7,098 bases of DNA from JAKAIY01 sp036258195 (GTDB lineage Bacteria; Chloroflexota; Ktedonobacteria; Ktedonobacterales; JADMIN01), in NCBI GenBank assembly GCA_036258195.1, contig DATAED010000140.1:1-7098 (forward strand), read 5' to 3'. The first letter of the stretch is position 1; every line of letters starts with the position of its first letter. A program made the position numbers and the translations under genes. The notes beneath the pieces were generated by a model, which saw only the letters and a list, made by a program, of their open reading frames with translations, had not been told where the DNA came from and ran no database searches. This document shows, piece by piece, positions 1-5,615 of this stretch.

Positions 1-1
1 C

Positions 2-442
2 TTCGAGCGGGTGCAGTCGGTGGATAGCCAGCATCTGGCGGAGGCGCTCAGCACGCGCGCCGTGGCGCTGGGACATCCGCTGCCCATCCTGCTGGAGGTC
101 AACATTGGCGAGGAGGCCAGCAAGTCAGGGTTCGCGCCCGATGCGGGCCTGCTGCGCGCCGCCGCCCGCGAGATCGCTGCGCAGGCGCCGGGGCTGCGAC
201 CGCAGGGGCTGATGTGCGTGGCGCCCATCGCCGAGCGCGCTGAGGATGCGCGCCCCTTCTTCCGGCGCCTGCGCGCGCTGCGCGACGACCTGCGCGCCGA
301 GGTACCGCTGGGTGGCGCGGACGACTGGCGCGAGCTGTCGATGGGCATGAGCGACGACTACGAAGTCGCCATCGAAGAGGGCGCCACCTGCGTGCGCCTG
401 GGCCGCGCGCTCTTCGGCGCCCGCCGACCCGCTGGCCGCTGA
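2..442 (+). CDS. yggS: YggS-family pyridoxal phosphate homeostasis protein (PLPBP), 3' part only
   Basis: The reading frame is already open at the window edge and ends at TGA 440-442, so the N-terminal part, including the PLP-binding lysine strand, lies outside. The 146 visible residues match the C-terminal two thirds of the YggS/PROSC alanine-racemase-like barrel. They show a VQSVDS strand (4-9), LEVNIGEEASKSGF (31-44), QGLMCVAP (68-75), the phosphate-binding stretch ELSMGMSDDYEVAIEEG (111-127), and the ending VRLGRALFGAR (131-141). Family members are usually about 225-235 residues, so roughly 85 are missing. Known role: a cytosolic PLP-binding protein, not an enzyme, that keeps vitamin B6 and amino-acid pools in balance. 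It commonly sits beside yggT, yggU, sepF or divIVA, and yggT and yggU follow here. A GTG at 11 is in frame but lies inside the conserved fold, so it is not the start. Confidence 0.95.
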   Translation, partial: FERVQSVDSQHLAEALSTRAVALGHPLPILLEVNIGEEASKSGFAPDAGLLRAAAREIAAQAPGLRPQGLMCVAPIAERAEDARPFFRRLRALRDDLRAEVPLGGADDWRELSMGMSDDYEVAIEEGATCVRLGRALFGARRPAGR

Positions 443-455
443 TCTACTCCAGTTG

Positions 456-500
456 CTCCCCCTCTCCCACAGGGAGAGGGGGGCCGGGGGTGAGGTCGGC
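456..500. repeat. R1-type pyrimidine/purine hairpin repeat
   Basis: A perfect 11-bp stem (CCCCCTCTCCC at 458-468 and its complement at 472-482) closes a three-base ACA loop. It is followed by a G-rich tail ending in GGGGGTGAGGTCG (486-498). The same tail recurs at 2296-2310 (with two extra A) and near 6991-7015, which marks this as one copy of an interspersed family in this genome. It lies 15 bases after the yggS stop and could act as a transcription stop, but it has no T-tract. Similar GC-rich extragenic hairpins are known from other high-GC bacteria, including Chloroflexi. Confidence 0.8.
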
Positions 501-520
501 CCGCTGCTTGCGCATGCGGG

Positions 521-526
521 TACAAT
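521..526 (+). promoter_or_regulatory. Possible -10 element (TACAAT) for the DUF6391 gene
   Basis: TACAAT at 521-526 matches five of six bases of the sigma-70-type -10 consensus and stands out in GC-rich surroundings, followed by an AT-rich stretch. No convincing -35 box is found 16-18 bp upstream. The nearest TTG (TTGCGC at 508) is only 7 bp away. Transcription from here would give a leader of about 40 bases before ATG 575. This suggests the DUF6391-yggT-yggU genes can be transcribed separately from yggS. Confidence 0.35.
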
Positions 527-574
527 ACGGGAAAGAAACGCGAGCCGCGCGACGGACGCGGTGAAAGCGAGGCT

Positions 575-1078
575 ATGATGGAAGCGGCGGACTTTCTGCT
601 GACACGCCGCGTGCGGCAGAACCATGCGCTGGAGCACGCGACAGTGACGATCCTGTCGAATAAGCTGCCGGGGTTGAGTGTCAGCGCGCGCTCCAATACC
701 CGTGGATTCACCATTTTCGCCGACATCGACCCGGCGTTGGTGCGGCGCTGCGCGGGCGAGGCGCTGGCGCGGCTGCGCGCGGGCGAGGCCGAGCTGGCCA
801 TCCACCCGAACTGCGGCACCAATCTGGCGGTTGGCATGTCGCTGGCGATGATCGGCTCGCTCTGGTCGCTGACGGCGATGCGACCGCGCACGCGCGTGGC
901 GTCGGCGCTGGCCAGCTCGGTGGCGGGGGCCATGGCCGCGCGGCCTCTGGGCAGCCTGGCGCAGAAATATTTCACCACGCTGCCAGACCTGGCCGATGTG
1001 CGCATCCTGGAGGTGCGCACGCGCAACCTGCTGGGTCGCCGGGTCGTCGAGACGCTGACGGGCAGCGTCGAGCGTTGA
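575..1078 (+). CDS. DUF6391-like protein of unknown function with two hydrophobic segments
   Basis: This 167-residue protein resembles the DUF6391 family known from Chloroflexi and cyanobacteria. I recognise it from RQNHALEHATVTIL (14-27), GFTIFADID (44-52) and AELAIHPNCGTNLAVG (72-87). The function of the family is not known to me. After the conserved His/Cys region come two hydrophobic stretches, about 84-101 and 108-122, which could be a membrane hairpin. A soluble C-terminal tail (about 134-167) ends the protein. The HALEH pentad (17-21) has the HxxEH spacing seen in inverted zincins, and H77 and C80 lie further on, so a metal site is possible but only inferred. ATG 575 is followed at once by ATG 578; the RBS-like GCGAGG (567-572) cannot separate the two. 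The gene sits between yggS and yggT on the same strand. Confidence 0.8.
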   Translation: MMEAADFLLTRRVRQNHALEHATVTILSNKLPGLSVSARSNTRGFTIFADIDPALVRRCAGEALARLRAGEAELAIHPNCGTNLAVGMSLAMIGSLWSLTAMRPRTRVASALASSVAGAMAARPLGSLAQKYFTTLPDLADVRILEVRTRNLLGRRVVETLTGSVER

Positions 1079-1136
1079 GCCAGTCCTGAACCAACCCTGA
1101 GCCGACGCTGAGCGAGGCCGAAAGGAATAGTCGAGC

Positions 1137-1460
1137 ATGCCATTTTTGCAAGCCTTGGCGACGATGGGGCTGCTGCACCTCTTCATCAAGCTCTTCTTCG
1201 GCTTCCTGGTGCTGTGTTTCTTTGCCCGCATGATTCTCTCATGGCTGGCGATGGCCATCCCGTCGCTGTCACCTGGCAACCCCTTCGTGCGCTTCTTCGA
1301 CGTCATCACCAGCCCGCTCTACGATCCGCTCTACCGCGCGCTGCCGCCGTCGAGCATGGGCGCCTTTGACCTGCGCGGCATCATCGCGTTCATCTTCGCA
1401 TGGTGGGCGCTGGGCGTTATGGGCGCAATGCTCGCCTTCGCCATCCCAGGGGCGTGGTAG
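1137..1460 (+). CDS. yggT: YggT-family integral membrane protein (one YGGT unit)
   Basis: This is a small membrane protein of 107 residues. Transmembrane segment 1 spans about 12-37 and ends in ARMILSWL, a YggT hallmark. A loop holds ITSPLYDPLYRALP (57-70), corresponding to the family's T-x-P-x-x-x-P-x-R-x-x-P signature. A second segment spans about 80-103, preceded by FDLRG, the usual D before the second helix. The length fits the one-unit form of Gram-positives, cyanobacteria and Chloroflexi; the E. coli protein has two units. Members are linked to osmotic-shock tolerance and, through gene neighbourhood, to cell division or chloroplast-type membrane organisation; the exact role is unsettled. 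ATG 1137 has AAAGGA (1121-1126) ten bases upstream. The gene follows DUF6391 by 58 bp and precedes yggU by 11 bp, consistent with an operon. Confidence 0.88.
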   Translation: MPFLQALATMGLLHLFIKLFFGFLVLCFFARMILSWLAMAIPSLSPGNPFVRFFDVITSPLYDPLYRALPPSSMGAFDLRGIIAFIFAWWALGVMGAMLAFAIPGAW

Positions 1461-1471
1461 GCGGCTGCGCT

Positions 1472-1804
1472 GTGAACCCTGAGCCTGGCTTTGCCCTGCG
1501 CTCGGCTCTGCGCGCTGCCATGCACGATGAGCCGGGGCGTGTCATCCTCGCGATGCGTGTTACCCCGCGCGCTCGCCGCGAGGCGCTGGCGCTGGTGGAT
1601 GGGCAGTTGCGCGCATGGCTGCGCGCAGCCCCGGTGGAGGGCGCCGCAAACGCCGCGCTCATCGCGCTGCTGGCGGATCGCCTCGATCTGCCGCGCCGCG
1701 ACATCACCATCGTGCGTGGCGGACAAGGGCGCCACAAGCAGGTCGCTATTGCCGGGCAAAGCAGCGAGTCGCTTTGCCAGCGGCTGCGGCTCGATCCCGC
1801 CTGA
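1472..1804 (+). CDS. yggU: DUF167/YggU-family protein
   Basis: A small, probably cytosolic alpha/beta protein of 110 residues when read from GTG 1472. Family marks are LAMRVTPRARRE (26-37, the VTPrA strand), GQLRAWLRAAPVEGAANAAL (44-63, with the PVEGAAN turn that is usually PVdGkAN) and IVRGGQGRHKQVAI (80-93, matching the G-x-x-S-R-x-K-x-v-x-i ending, with the usual Ser replaced by Gly). DUF167 has no established biochemical role. I chose GTG 1472 because AGGCGG (1459-1464) lies 7 bases upstream. The frame is open further back, but those starts (such as 1400) overlap yggT deeply. ATG 1520 would give a more typical 94-residue product but has no visible ribosome binding site. The 11-bp gap to yggT implies co-transcription. 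Confidence 0.87.
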   Translation: MNPEPGFALRSALRAAMHDEPGRVILAMRVTPRARREALALVDGQLRAWLRAAPVEGAANAALIALLADRLDLPRRDITIVRGGQGRHKQVAIAGQSSESLCQRLRLDPA

Positions 1805-1906
1805 GCCGCTTCAGCTTGGCGTGGCGATTGCGTCGTGCGCCCACTGTAGCGCCCGAGGCCGTTGGATTGGGCCGTGCGCCAGCGCAGCGACGAAGGGGAG
1901 ACGACC

Positions 1907-2260
1907 ATGCAGCCACCACTCGAACACGACCAGCGGGTCGATCAGCAGGCGCCGCACGTCGAGATCAAAGCGACAACGCGGCCTACGGTAGGCTCGCTGC
2001 TGCCTGACCTGGAGACGCCAGAGACGCGCCGCGAGCGGCTCGGCCAGGGCCGCAATGGCGCGTACGACGAGAAGGTCACGACGCACGAGGTCGATCCGCA
2101 GGCGCAGAAGGAGCGCAGCCGCATGCTGCTCACGCTGGGGCTGGAGGTGGCGCTGGCGGTGATGCTGACGCTGGCAGCGCGCCTGTGGAGCTGGGCGCGT
2201 GAGGAGCGCGCCCGCGCTCGCGCTGACCGCGCCTTGCGCACGCGCATCCCCGCGACCTGA
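1907..2260 (+). CDS. Unrecognised small protein with one transmembrane helix
   Basis: I do not recognise a family for this 117-residue protein. The start is well supported: AAGGGGAG (1893-1900) lies six bases before ATG 1907, the best ribosome binding site in the window. Residues 1-70 are polar and probably disordered, rich in E, D, Q, R and T. One hydrophobic helix follows (about 73-96, from MLLTLG to RLWSW). The C-terminus (97-117) is strongly basic with Arg-Ala repeats. By the positive-inside rule the C-terminus probably faces the cytoplasm, but this is inference. It follows yggU by 102 bp on the same strand and may be the last gene of that cluster. A longer in-frame start at 1862 has no ribosome binding site. 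Confidence 0.65.
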   Translation: MQPPLEHDQRVDQQAPHVEIKATTRPTVGSLLPDLETPETRRERLGQGRNGAYDEKVTTHEVDPQAQKERSRMLLTLGLEVALAVMLTLAARLWSWAREERARARADRALRTRIPAT

Positions 2261-2277
2261 TGAGTGGCGCGAGCTCT

Positions 2278-2299
2278 CCCCTGGCCCTCCCTCCAGGGG
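2278..2299. terminator. Terminator-like hairpin after the small membrane protein
   Basis: A perfect 7-bp stem, CCCCTGG (2278-2284) and CCAGGGG (2293-2299), encloses an eight-base pyrimidine loop. It begins 17 bases after the stop at 2260. There is no T-tract. The tail GGGGGTGAAAGGTCG (2296-2310) resembles the end of the R1 repeats, so this may be a degenerate R1 copy doing terminator duty. Confidence 0.4.
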
Positions 2300-2310
2300 G
2301 TGAAAGGTCG

Positions 2311-2357
2311 CGGCCATGAATGGTCGGAGCACGGCGTGGACGGGGCATGAATGCCCG
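2311..2357 (+). repeat. R2 two-hairpin repeat element, copy A
   Basis: This 47-bp element has two gapped palindromes. The first is CGGCCATGAATGGTCG (2311-2326). A 15-base spacer, GAGCACGGCGTGGAC, follows, and then GGGGCATGAATGCCCG (2342-2357). Each palindrome has a two-base GA centre. Two further copies lie at 5421-5467 (same strand) and 5494-5537 (opposite strand). Substitutions between copies fall in pairs that keep the palindromes. Confidence 0.75.
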
Positions 2358-2385
2358 AGCGCGCCCAATCACGCACGCGCCCTGC

Positions 2386-2410
2386 TGACCTCTCTCACAG
2401 AGAGAGGGGA
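2386..2410. repeat. Short R1-type hairpin repeat
   Basis: A perfect 8-bp stem (CCTCTCTC at 2389-2396 with GAGAGAGG at 2400-2407) closes an ACA loop, the same loop as the copy at 456. It begins with GACC and ends in GGGGA, like the other R1 copies. It sits directly upstream of the promoter candidate of the carboxypeptidase gene. Confidence 0.65.
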
Positions 2411-2420
2411 CTCTGGTCTG

Positions 2421-2429
2421 TGATACGAT
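2421..2429 (+). promoter_or_regulatory. Extended -10 promoter candidate for the M32 carboxypeptidase
   Basis: TGATACGAT combines a TGn extension with the hexamer TACGAT (2424-2429). No good -35 box is present; the expected position falls inside the R1 hairpin. The leader to GTG 2504 would be about 70 bases. An extended -10 can work without a strong -35, so the call is plausible but unproven. Confidence 0.4.
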
Positions 2430-2503
2430 ATCCCTCGCGGCTGCCGCCGGGCTGCCTGCTGTGAGATCGGGATTCCGCTACCACCGCCGAGGGAGATCGC
2501 GAC

Positions 2504-4072
2504 GTGTCCTCGAACCCCACCATTGCCGCTGGGCCGAGCTTCAGCGACGATAAGCGTATCACTGAGTTGCGCGCCATCGCTGGCGAGATCGATGATATTC
2601 GCTCCGCGCTGCGGCTGCTGAGCTGGGATCAGAATACCAGCATGCCAGAGGGCGCGGGCGCCACACGCGGCGAGCAGATGGCGACGCTGCAAGGGCTGAT
2701 TCACGACCGCTGGACGGCCCAGCGGCTGGGTGAGCTGCTGAGCGAGCTGGCCACGCCCATCCAGAAGGCGCCCTTCACCGACGCCGACCGCGCCCTGCTG
2801 CGCGAGACACGCCGCGAGCGCGACTACGCCGCCAAGCTGCCACGCGGGCTGGTGGAGGAGATGGCGCGCGTCGAGGCGCTGAGCTTCGAGGCGTGGCACA
2901 AGGCGCGCACGAACAATGACTTTGCGTCGTTCGCGCCCTGGCTGGCGCGCACCATCACCCTGCAGCGCGAGGTCGCCGACCGGCTGGGCTTCAAGGCGAC
3001 ACGCTATGATGCCCTGCTCGACCTCTACGAGCCGGGGCTGACCTCCGAGCGCGTGGATGCGCTCTTCACGCCCGTGCGCGAGGTCAGCGTCAAGCTGCGC
3101 AAGCGCATCGAGCAGAGCGGCCACGAGGTAGACGCCTCGTGCTTGTCCGGCTCCTTCCCCGCCGAGCGCCAGATGCAGCTCGCGCGCGATATCCTGACGC
3201 GCATGGGCTACGACTTCTCGCGCGGCGGCCTCTCCATCTCGCCGCATCCCTTCACCACGGAGTTTGGCAGCCCCTTCGATGTGCGCGTGACGGTGCATCC
3301 GCACGAGGACATGGTGGACGACGCGCTCATGGCGGCGTTGCACGAGGGCGGCCATGCGCTCTACGAGCAGGGCAGCGATGCGGCGCTGGCGCGCACGCCC
3401 GTGGTGGGCGGCGTCTCGATGGGCGCGCACGAGTCGCAGTCGCGGCTGTGGGAGAACGCGATTGGCCGCTCGGAGGCATTCTGGCGCGGCAATCTGAGCG
3501 TTGTGCAGGCTATCTTCCCCACCGAGTTCGCCCAGGTGGACGCGGCGACCTTCAGCCGCGCGCTGAACAAGGTGACGCCGGGGCTGATCCGCATCGCCGC
3601 CGACGAGGTGACCTATAACCTGCACATCATCATCCGCTATGAGATGGAGCAGGCGATGGTCAACACCTCTGTCGCGGTGGAGTCGTTGCCGCGCCTGTGG
3701 AACGAGAAGTATCAGGCGTATCTGGGCATCACGCCGCCGACCGATAGCGAGGGCATCCTGCAGGATGTCCACTGGACGTCGGGCTTCGGCTACTTTCCCA
3801 CCTACACGTTGGGCAATCTCTACGGCGCGCAGATCTACACCGCTATGCGCGCGTCGGTCGCCGACTTCGATGAGCGGCTGGCCAGCGGCGACTGCGCCTT
3901 CGCGCTCGACTGGCTGCGCGAGCGGATGTATCGCTGGGGCAAGACCTATCTGCCAGAGGATCTGGTCGAGCGAGTGACGGGCCAGCGCCCAGACCCCAGC
4001 TACTTCGTGGAGTATCTGACGCGCAAGTTCGAGCAGGTCTACGATCTGCCCACCGAGGCCGCCAGCAGATAG
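2504..4072 (+). CDS. M32-family (thermostable carboxypeptidase Taq-like) zinc metallocarboxypeptidase
   Basis: At 522 residues the gene is full length for the family (about 500). M32 enzymes are cytosolic metallocarboxypeptidases that remove C-terminal residues, with broad specificity except against proline, and they need Zn or Co. All expected motifs are present in order: HPF (248-250); FDVRVTV, which usually reads DxRiTt; the zinc site HEGGH (280-284) followed by ALYEQG; HESQSRLWEN (309-318), carrying the third metal ligand Glu310; IIRYEMEQ (376-383); and GYFPTYTLGN (429-438). The N-terminal LLSWDQNTSMPEGA is also typical of the family. No signal peptide is seen. The start is GTG 2504, with GGGAG (2491-2495) eight bases upstream. 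The gene stands alone, with its own promoter candidate, and converges on the acetyltransferase gene. It probably recycles peptides. No truncation or missing ligand is seen. Confidence 0.96.
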   Translation: MSSNPTIAAGPSFSDDKRITELRAIAGEIDDIRSALRLLSWDQNTSMPEGAGATRGEQMATLQGLIHDRWTAQRLGELLSELATPIQKAPFTDADRALLRETRRERDYAAKLPRGLVEEMARVEALSFEAWHKARTNNDFASFAPWLARTITLQREVADRLGFKATRYDALLDLYEPGLTSERVDALFTPVREVSVKLRKRIEQSGHEVDASCLSGSFPAERQMQLARDILTRMGYDFSRGGLSISPHPFTTEFGSPFDVRVTVHPHEDMVDDALMAALHEGGHALYEQGSDAALARTPVVGGVSMGAHESQSRLWENAIGRSEAFWRGNLSVVQAIFPTEFAQVDAATFSRALNKVTPGLIRIAADEVTYNLHIIIRYEMEQAMVNTSVAVESLPRLWNEKYQAYLGITPPTDSEGILQDVHWTSGFGYFPTYTLGNLYGAQIYTAMRASVADFDERLASGDCAFALDWLRERMYRWGKTYLPEDLVERVTGQRPDPSYFVEYLTRKFEQVYDLPTEAASR

Positions 4073-4076
4073 AAGG

Positions 4077-4134
4077 CGACCTCTCCCCCTGACCCCCTCC
4101 CCTTCAGGGAGGGGGAACCCAGGCCAGGGTTTCC
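4077..4134 (+). repeat. R1-related repeat, direct copy 1; possible terminator of the carboxypeptidase gene
   Basis: The copy begins CGACCTCTCCCCCTGACCCC. A 9-bp stem, CCCCCTCCC (4093-4101) and GGGAGGGGG (4107-4115), is followed by AACCCAGGCCAGGG. An alternative 8-bp hairpin with one G-T pair (4113-4120 with 4127-4134) overlaps the first by three bases, so the two are mutually exclusive. It begins five bases after the stop at 4072. A nearly identical copy starts 76 bp further on. Confidence 0.75.
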
Positions 4135-4152
4135 GCGCGGGGCGACCAGGCA

Positions 4153-4203
4153 CGACCTCTCCCCCTGACCCCCTCCGAGGGAGAGGGAACCCAGGCCAGG
4201 ATT
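4153..4203 (+). repeat. R1-related repeat, direct copy 2
   Basis: It shares its first 24 bases exactly with the copy at 4077 and also the ending GAACCCAGGCCAGG. The central hairpin is shortened to CCCTCC GA GGGAGAGGG, a short stem around 4171-4187. The unique stretch 4204-4283 that follows contains nothing I can identify. Confidence 0.75.
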
Positions 4204-4283
4204 CGATGCAATAGCGAGACGGTGCAGTCGCCAAGCGTCGGCGCGCTTTACCAATGCGCTGTCGAGCGGCTTGCTTGTTCCCG

Positions 4284-4349
4284 CTGCAATCCTGGCTGCG
4301 GGTTCCCCCTCCTCCCGCAGGGGAGGGGACAGGGGGAGAGGTTCCGCCT
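4284..4349 (-). repeat. R1-related repeat, inverted copy 3; possible terminator of the acetyltransferase gene
   Basis: Read on the - strand it gives GAACCTCTCCCCCTG, a hairpin with CCCCTCC and GGAGGGGG arms, then AACCCGCAGCCAGGATTG. These are the same modules in the same order as the two direct copies. It starts five bases beyond the acetyltransferase stop. Each convergent gene is therefore followed by a copy in its own orientation and at the same distance from its stop. Confidence 0.7.
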
Positions 4350-4353
4350 GCCC

Positions 4354-5334
4354 TCACAGCGCGCGGGCGTAGACCCACAGCGTCTCGTCGCCGCGCGTGT
4401 ACCCTGCGCCGTCCATCGCGTCGCGCAGGATCAGCAGGTCGGGGAGCCACAGCCAGACCTGCTCCAGGTTGCGCGCGTGCGCCTCGCCACGCATCAGCAG
4501 CGCCAGCCGCCCGATGGCGTCGGAGAGGCCATCGATGTAGCGCACCTCCAGCTCGGGGCCGTCGCTGGTGTCCTCCGTGGCGATGGCCAGCGCCTGGGTC
4601 GCGCCCCACTCCTCCAGCGTGATGGCCTCGCCTGCCGCCAGATGCGCGCGCAGCGCTGGCTCACTCAGCCCGCGCGCCGACCAGTGGTGCAGCTCCAGCC
4701 CGCCGTTGAAGGGCGTCAGGTTCGACTGCACCAGCCAGTCCCACAGCCGCGTGAATTCGGCAGGGCCAGGCGTGGCCAGCCGCGCATCGGAGGGCAGCGC
4801 GCCCGCGGTGGTGTCCACGGTCGTCTCGGCGATGGTGGGATCGAGCTCGGCGGCGCTGCGTGGCGGGCGCTGGCGGGCCGCCTCCGCCGGATCAGGCGAG
4901 AGCGCCGGAGCGGTGTAATACGCTAGCTCGGCGACCTTGCTGAAGCCGAAGCCCTCGAAGAGCCGCTGCGAGGGCACATTGGTGAGGTCGGTGAACATGC
5001 GCGCGACGCTGGCCCCCCGCTCATGCGCCCGCGCCAGCGCCCGCGAGACCATCACCCGCGCCACCCCCTGGCGGCGCGCTTCCGGCGCGACCCGCACGCC
5101 CGAGATCCACGCCTCATCAGGCGTCGCCATCAGCACATGCGCCAGCGCCACCGGCTGATCGTTCACCACACCCACCAGCAGCGCGCCGCTGTGATTGGCC
5201 AGCCAGTCGTCCCACACGTCGGGGATGTAGTCGCCTGCGTCGCCCCATGTGCGCGCGGTGAAGGCGAACACCGCGTCGCGATCCTCGGCGCGCGCGTCGC
5301 GCACCTCCAACTCACCGGATAGTTCCTGGCTCAT
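4354..5334 (-). CDS. Tandem-GNAT-type N-acetyltransferase, substrate unknown
   Basis: The protein has 326 residues. Residues about 9-140 form a clear GNAT domain: VRDARAEDRDAVFAF (strand 1 and helix 1), ISGVRVAPEARRQGVARVMV (77-96) with the acetyl-CoA loop R-R-Q-G-V-A (87-92), and LTNVPSQRLFEGFGFSKV (117-134). A low-complexity linker rich in Ala, Pro and Thr spans about 143-187. Residues 188-326 look like a second, degenerate GNAT half that lacks the pyrophosphate-binding loop but keeps a C-terminal GYTRGDETLWVYARAL. Two-GNAT architecture is known in, for example, mycothiol synthase and Eis-like enzymes, but nothing identifies the substrate. ATG 5334 is chosen because GAGGG lies four bases upstream. 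The frame stays open to 5577, but that part would encode the R2 repeats. The gene is divergent from the fur gene and convergent with the carboxypeptidase. Confidence 0.85.
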   Translation of the reverse strand: MSQELSGELEVRDARAEDRDAVFAFTARTWGDAGDYIPDVWDDWLANHSGALLVGVVNDQPVALAHVLMATPDEAWISGVRVAPEARRQGVARVMVSRALARAHERGASVARMFTDLTNVPSQRLFEGFGFSKVAELAYYTAPALSPDPAEAARQRPPRSAAELDPTIAETTVDTTAGALPSDARLATPGPAEFTRLWDWLVQSNLTPFNGGLELHHWSARGLSEPALRAHLAAGEAITLEEWGATQALAIATEDTSDGPELEVRYIDGLSDAIGRLALLMRGEAHARNLEQVWLWLPDLLILRDAMDGAGYTRGDETLWVYARAL

Positions 5335-5420
5335 CGCGCCCTCGATCCTTGGCCCTGACGCTACAACTACAGCGCGCCATCCCTGCTTCAGAGCATACCG
5401 CGCACTCGATGCGCGAGTCG

Positions 5421-5467
5421 CGGCCTTGAAAGGCCGACGCACAGCGCGGACGGGGCATAAATGACCT
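5421..5467 (+). repeat. R2 two-hairpin repeat element, copy B
   Basis: The first palindrome is CGGCCTTGAAAGGCCG (5421-5436). The spacer is ACGCACAGCGCGGAC. The second palindrome, GGGGCATAAATGACCT (5452-5467), has decayed on its right arm. Against copy A the inner stem pair has changed from A-T to T-A with pairing kept. It lies about 90 bp upstream of the acetyltransferase start, in the divergent region. Confidence 0.75.
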
Positions 5468-5493
5468 CTTGCGCCGCCGCAGGCAGGCGCCGT

Positions 5494-5537
5494 GCGGCTT
5501 TCAAGCCGCGTCCGCGTGCTCCGGCCTTTCAAGGTCG
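5494..5537 (-). repeat. R2 two-hairpin repeat element, copy C (inverted)
   Basis: Read on the - strand it starts CGACCTTGAAAGGCCG (5537-5522). A 12-base spacer, GAGCACGCGGAC, comes next, then GCGGCTTGAAAGCCGC (5509-5494), a perfect palindrome around its GA centre. It faces copy B across 26 bp, with their second hairpins towards each other, like paired units in a composite repeat. Confidence 0.75.
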
Positions 5538-5585
5538 AGAGTTGCACGCCCGACGCGCACGTCCAACCCGATTTCACGGCGCCCC

Positions 5586-5615
5586 TTGCGCATCAACTCC
5601 CCTCTGCCGCATAAT
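5586..5615 (+). promoter_or_regulatory. Candidate promoter of the fur-ZIP unit
   Basis: TTGCGC (5586-5591) and CATAAT (5610-5615) are separated by 18 bp. The -10 box matches five of six consensus bases; the -35 box matches only the first three. The -10 box overlaps the first of two operator-like palindromes, as expected for a repressed promoter. The leader to ATG 5660 would be about 37 bases. Confidence 0.5.

Noticed and set aside
456..500. R1 hairpin as a standard Rho-independent terminator
   Set aside because: The stem is strong but no T-tract follows, and copies are scattered in both orientations. I kept it as a repeat with possible termination function.
125..1309. Long - strand open frames across yggS, DUF6391 and yggT (also 358-1143)
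   Set aside because: They oppose three genes with recognisable conserved motifs and translate an R1 repeat. The composition is typical of shadow frames.
1811..2368. A 185-codon - strand frame opposite the small membrane protein
   Set aside because: The + strand alternative has a strong ribosome binding site and a clear transmembrane helix. The - frame starts inside an R2 element and has no motif.
4077..4349. The three spaced repeats as a CRISPR array
   Set aside because: There are only three units, one of them inverted. The units vary in length and the spacers are irregular.
2369..4609. A 746-codon open frame on the - strand opposite the carboxypeptidase
   Set aside because: The + strand frame has every M32 motif. 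The antisense product is Arg/Ala/His-rich low complexity, runs through the R1 repeats and into the acetyltransferase gene, and shows no domain. Long antisense frames are expected at this GC content.
4222..4926. A 234-codon + strand frame opposite the acetyltransferase C-terminal half
   Set aside because: It translates a repeat and then the antisense of a GNAT-type protein. No ribosome binding site or domain was seen.
5392..5397. TATGCT on the - strand as -10 of the acetyltransferase gene
   Set aside because: No acceptable -35 at proper spacing, and the match is too weak in isolation to list.
5335..5577. An N-terminal extension of the acetyltransferase to 5577
   Set aside because: It would encode the R2 repeats, and a good start with a ribosome binding site exists at 5334 directly before the GNAT domain.
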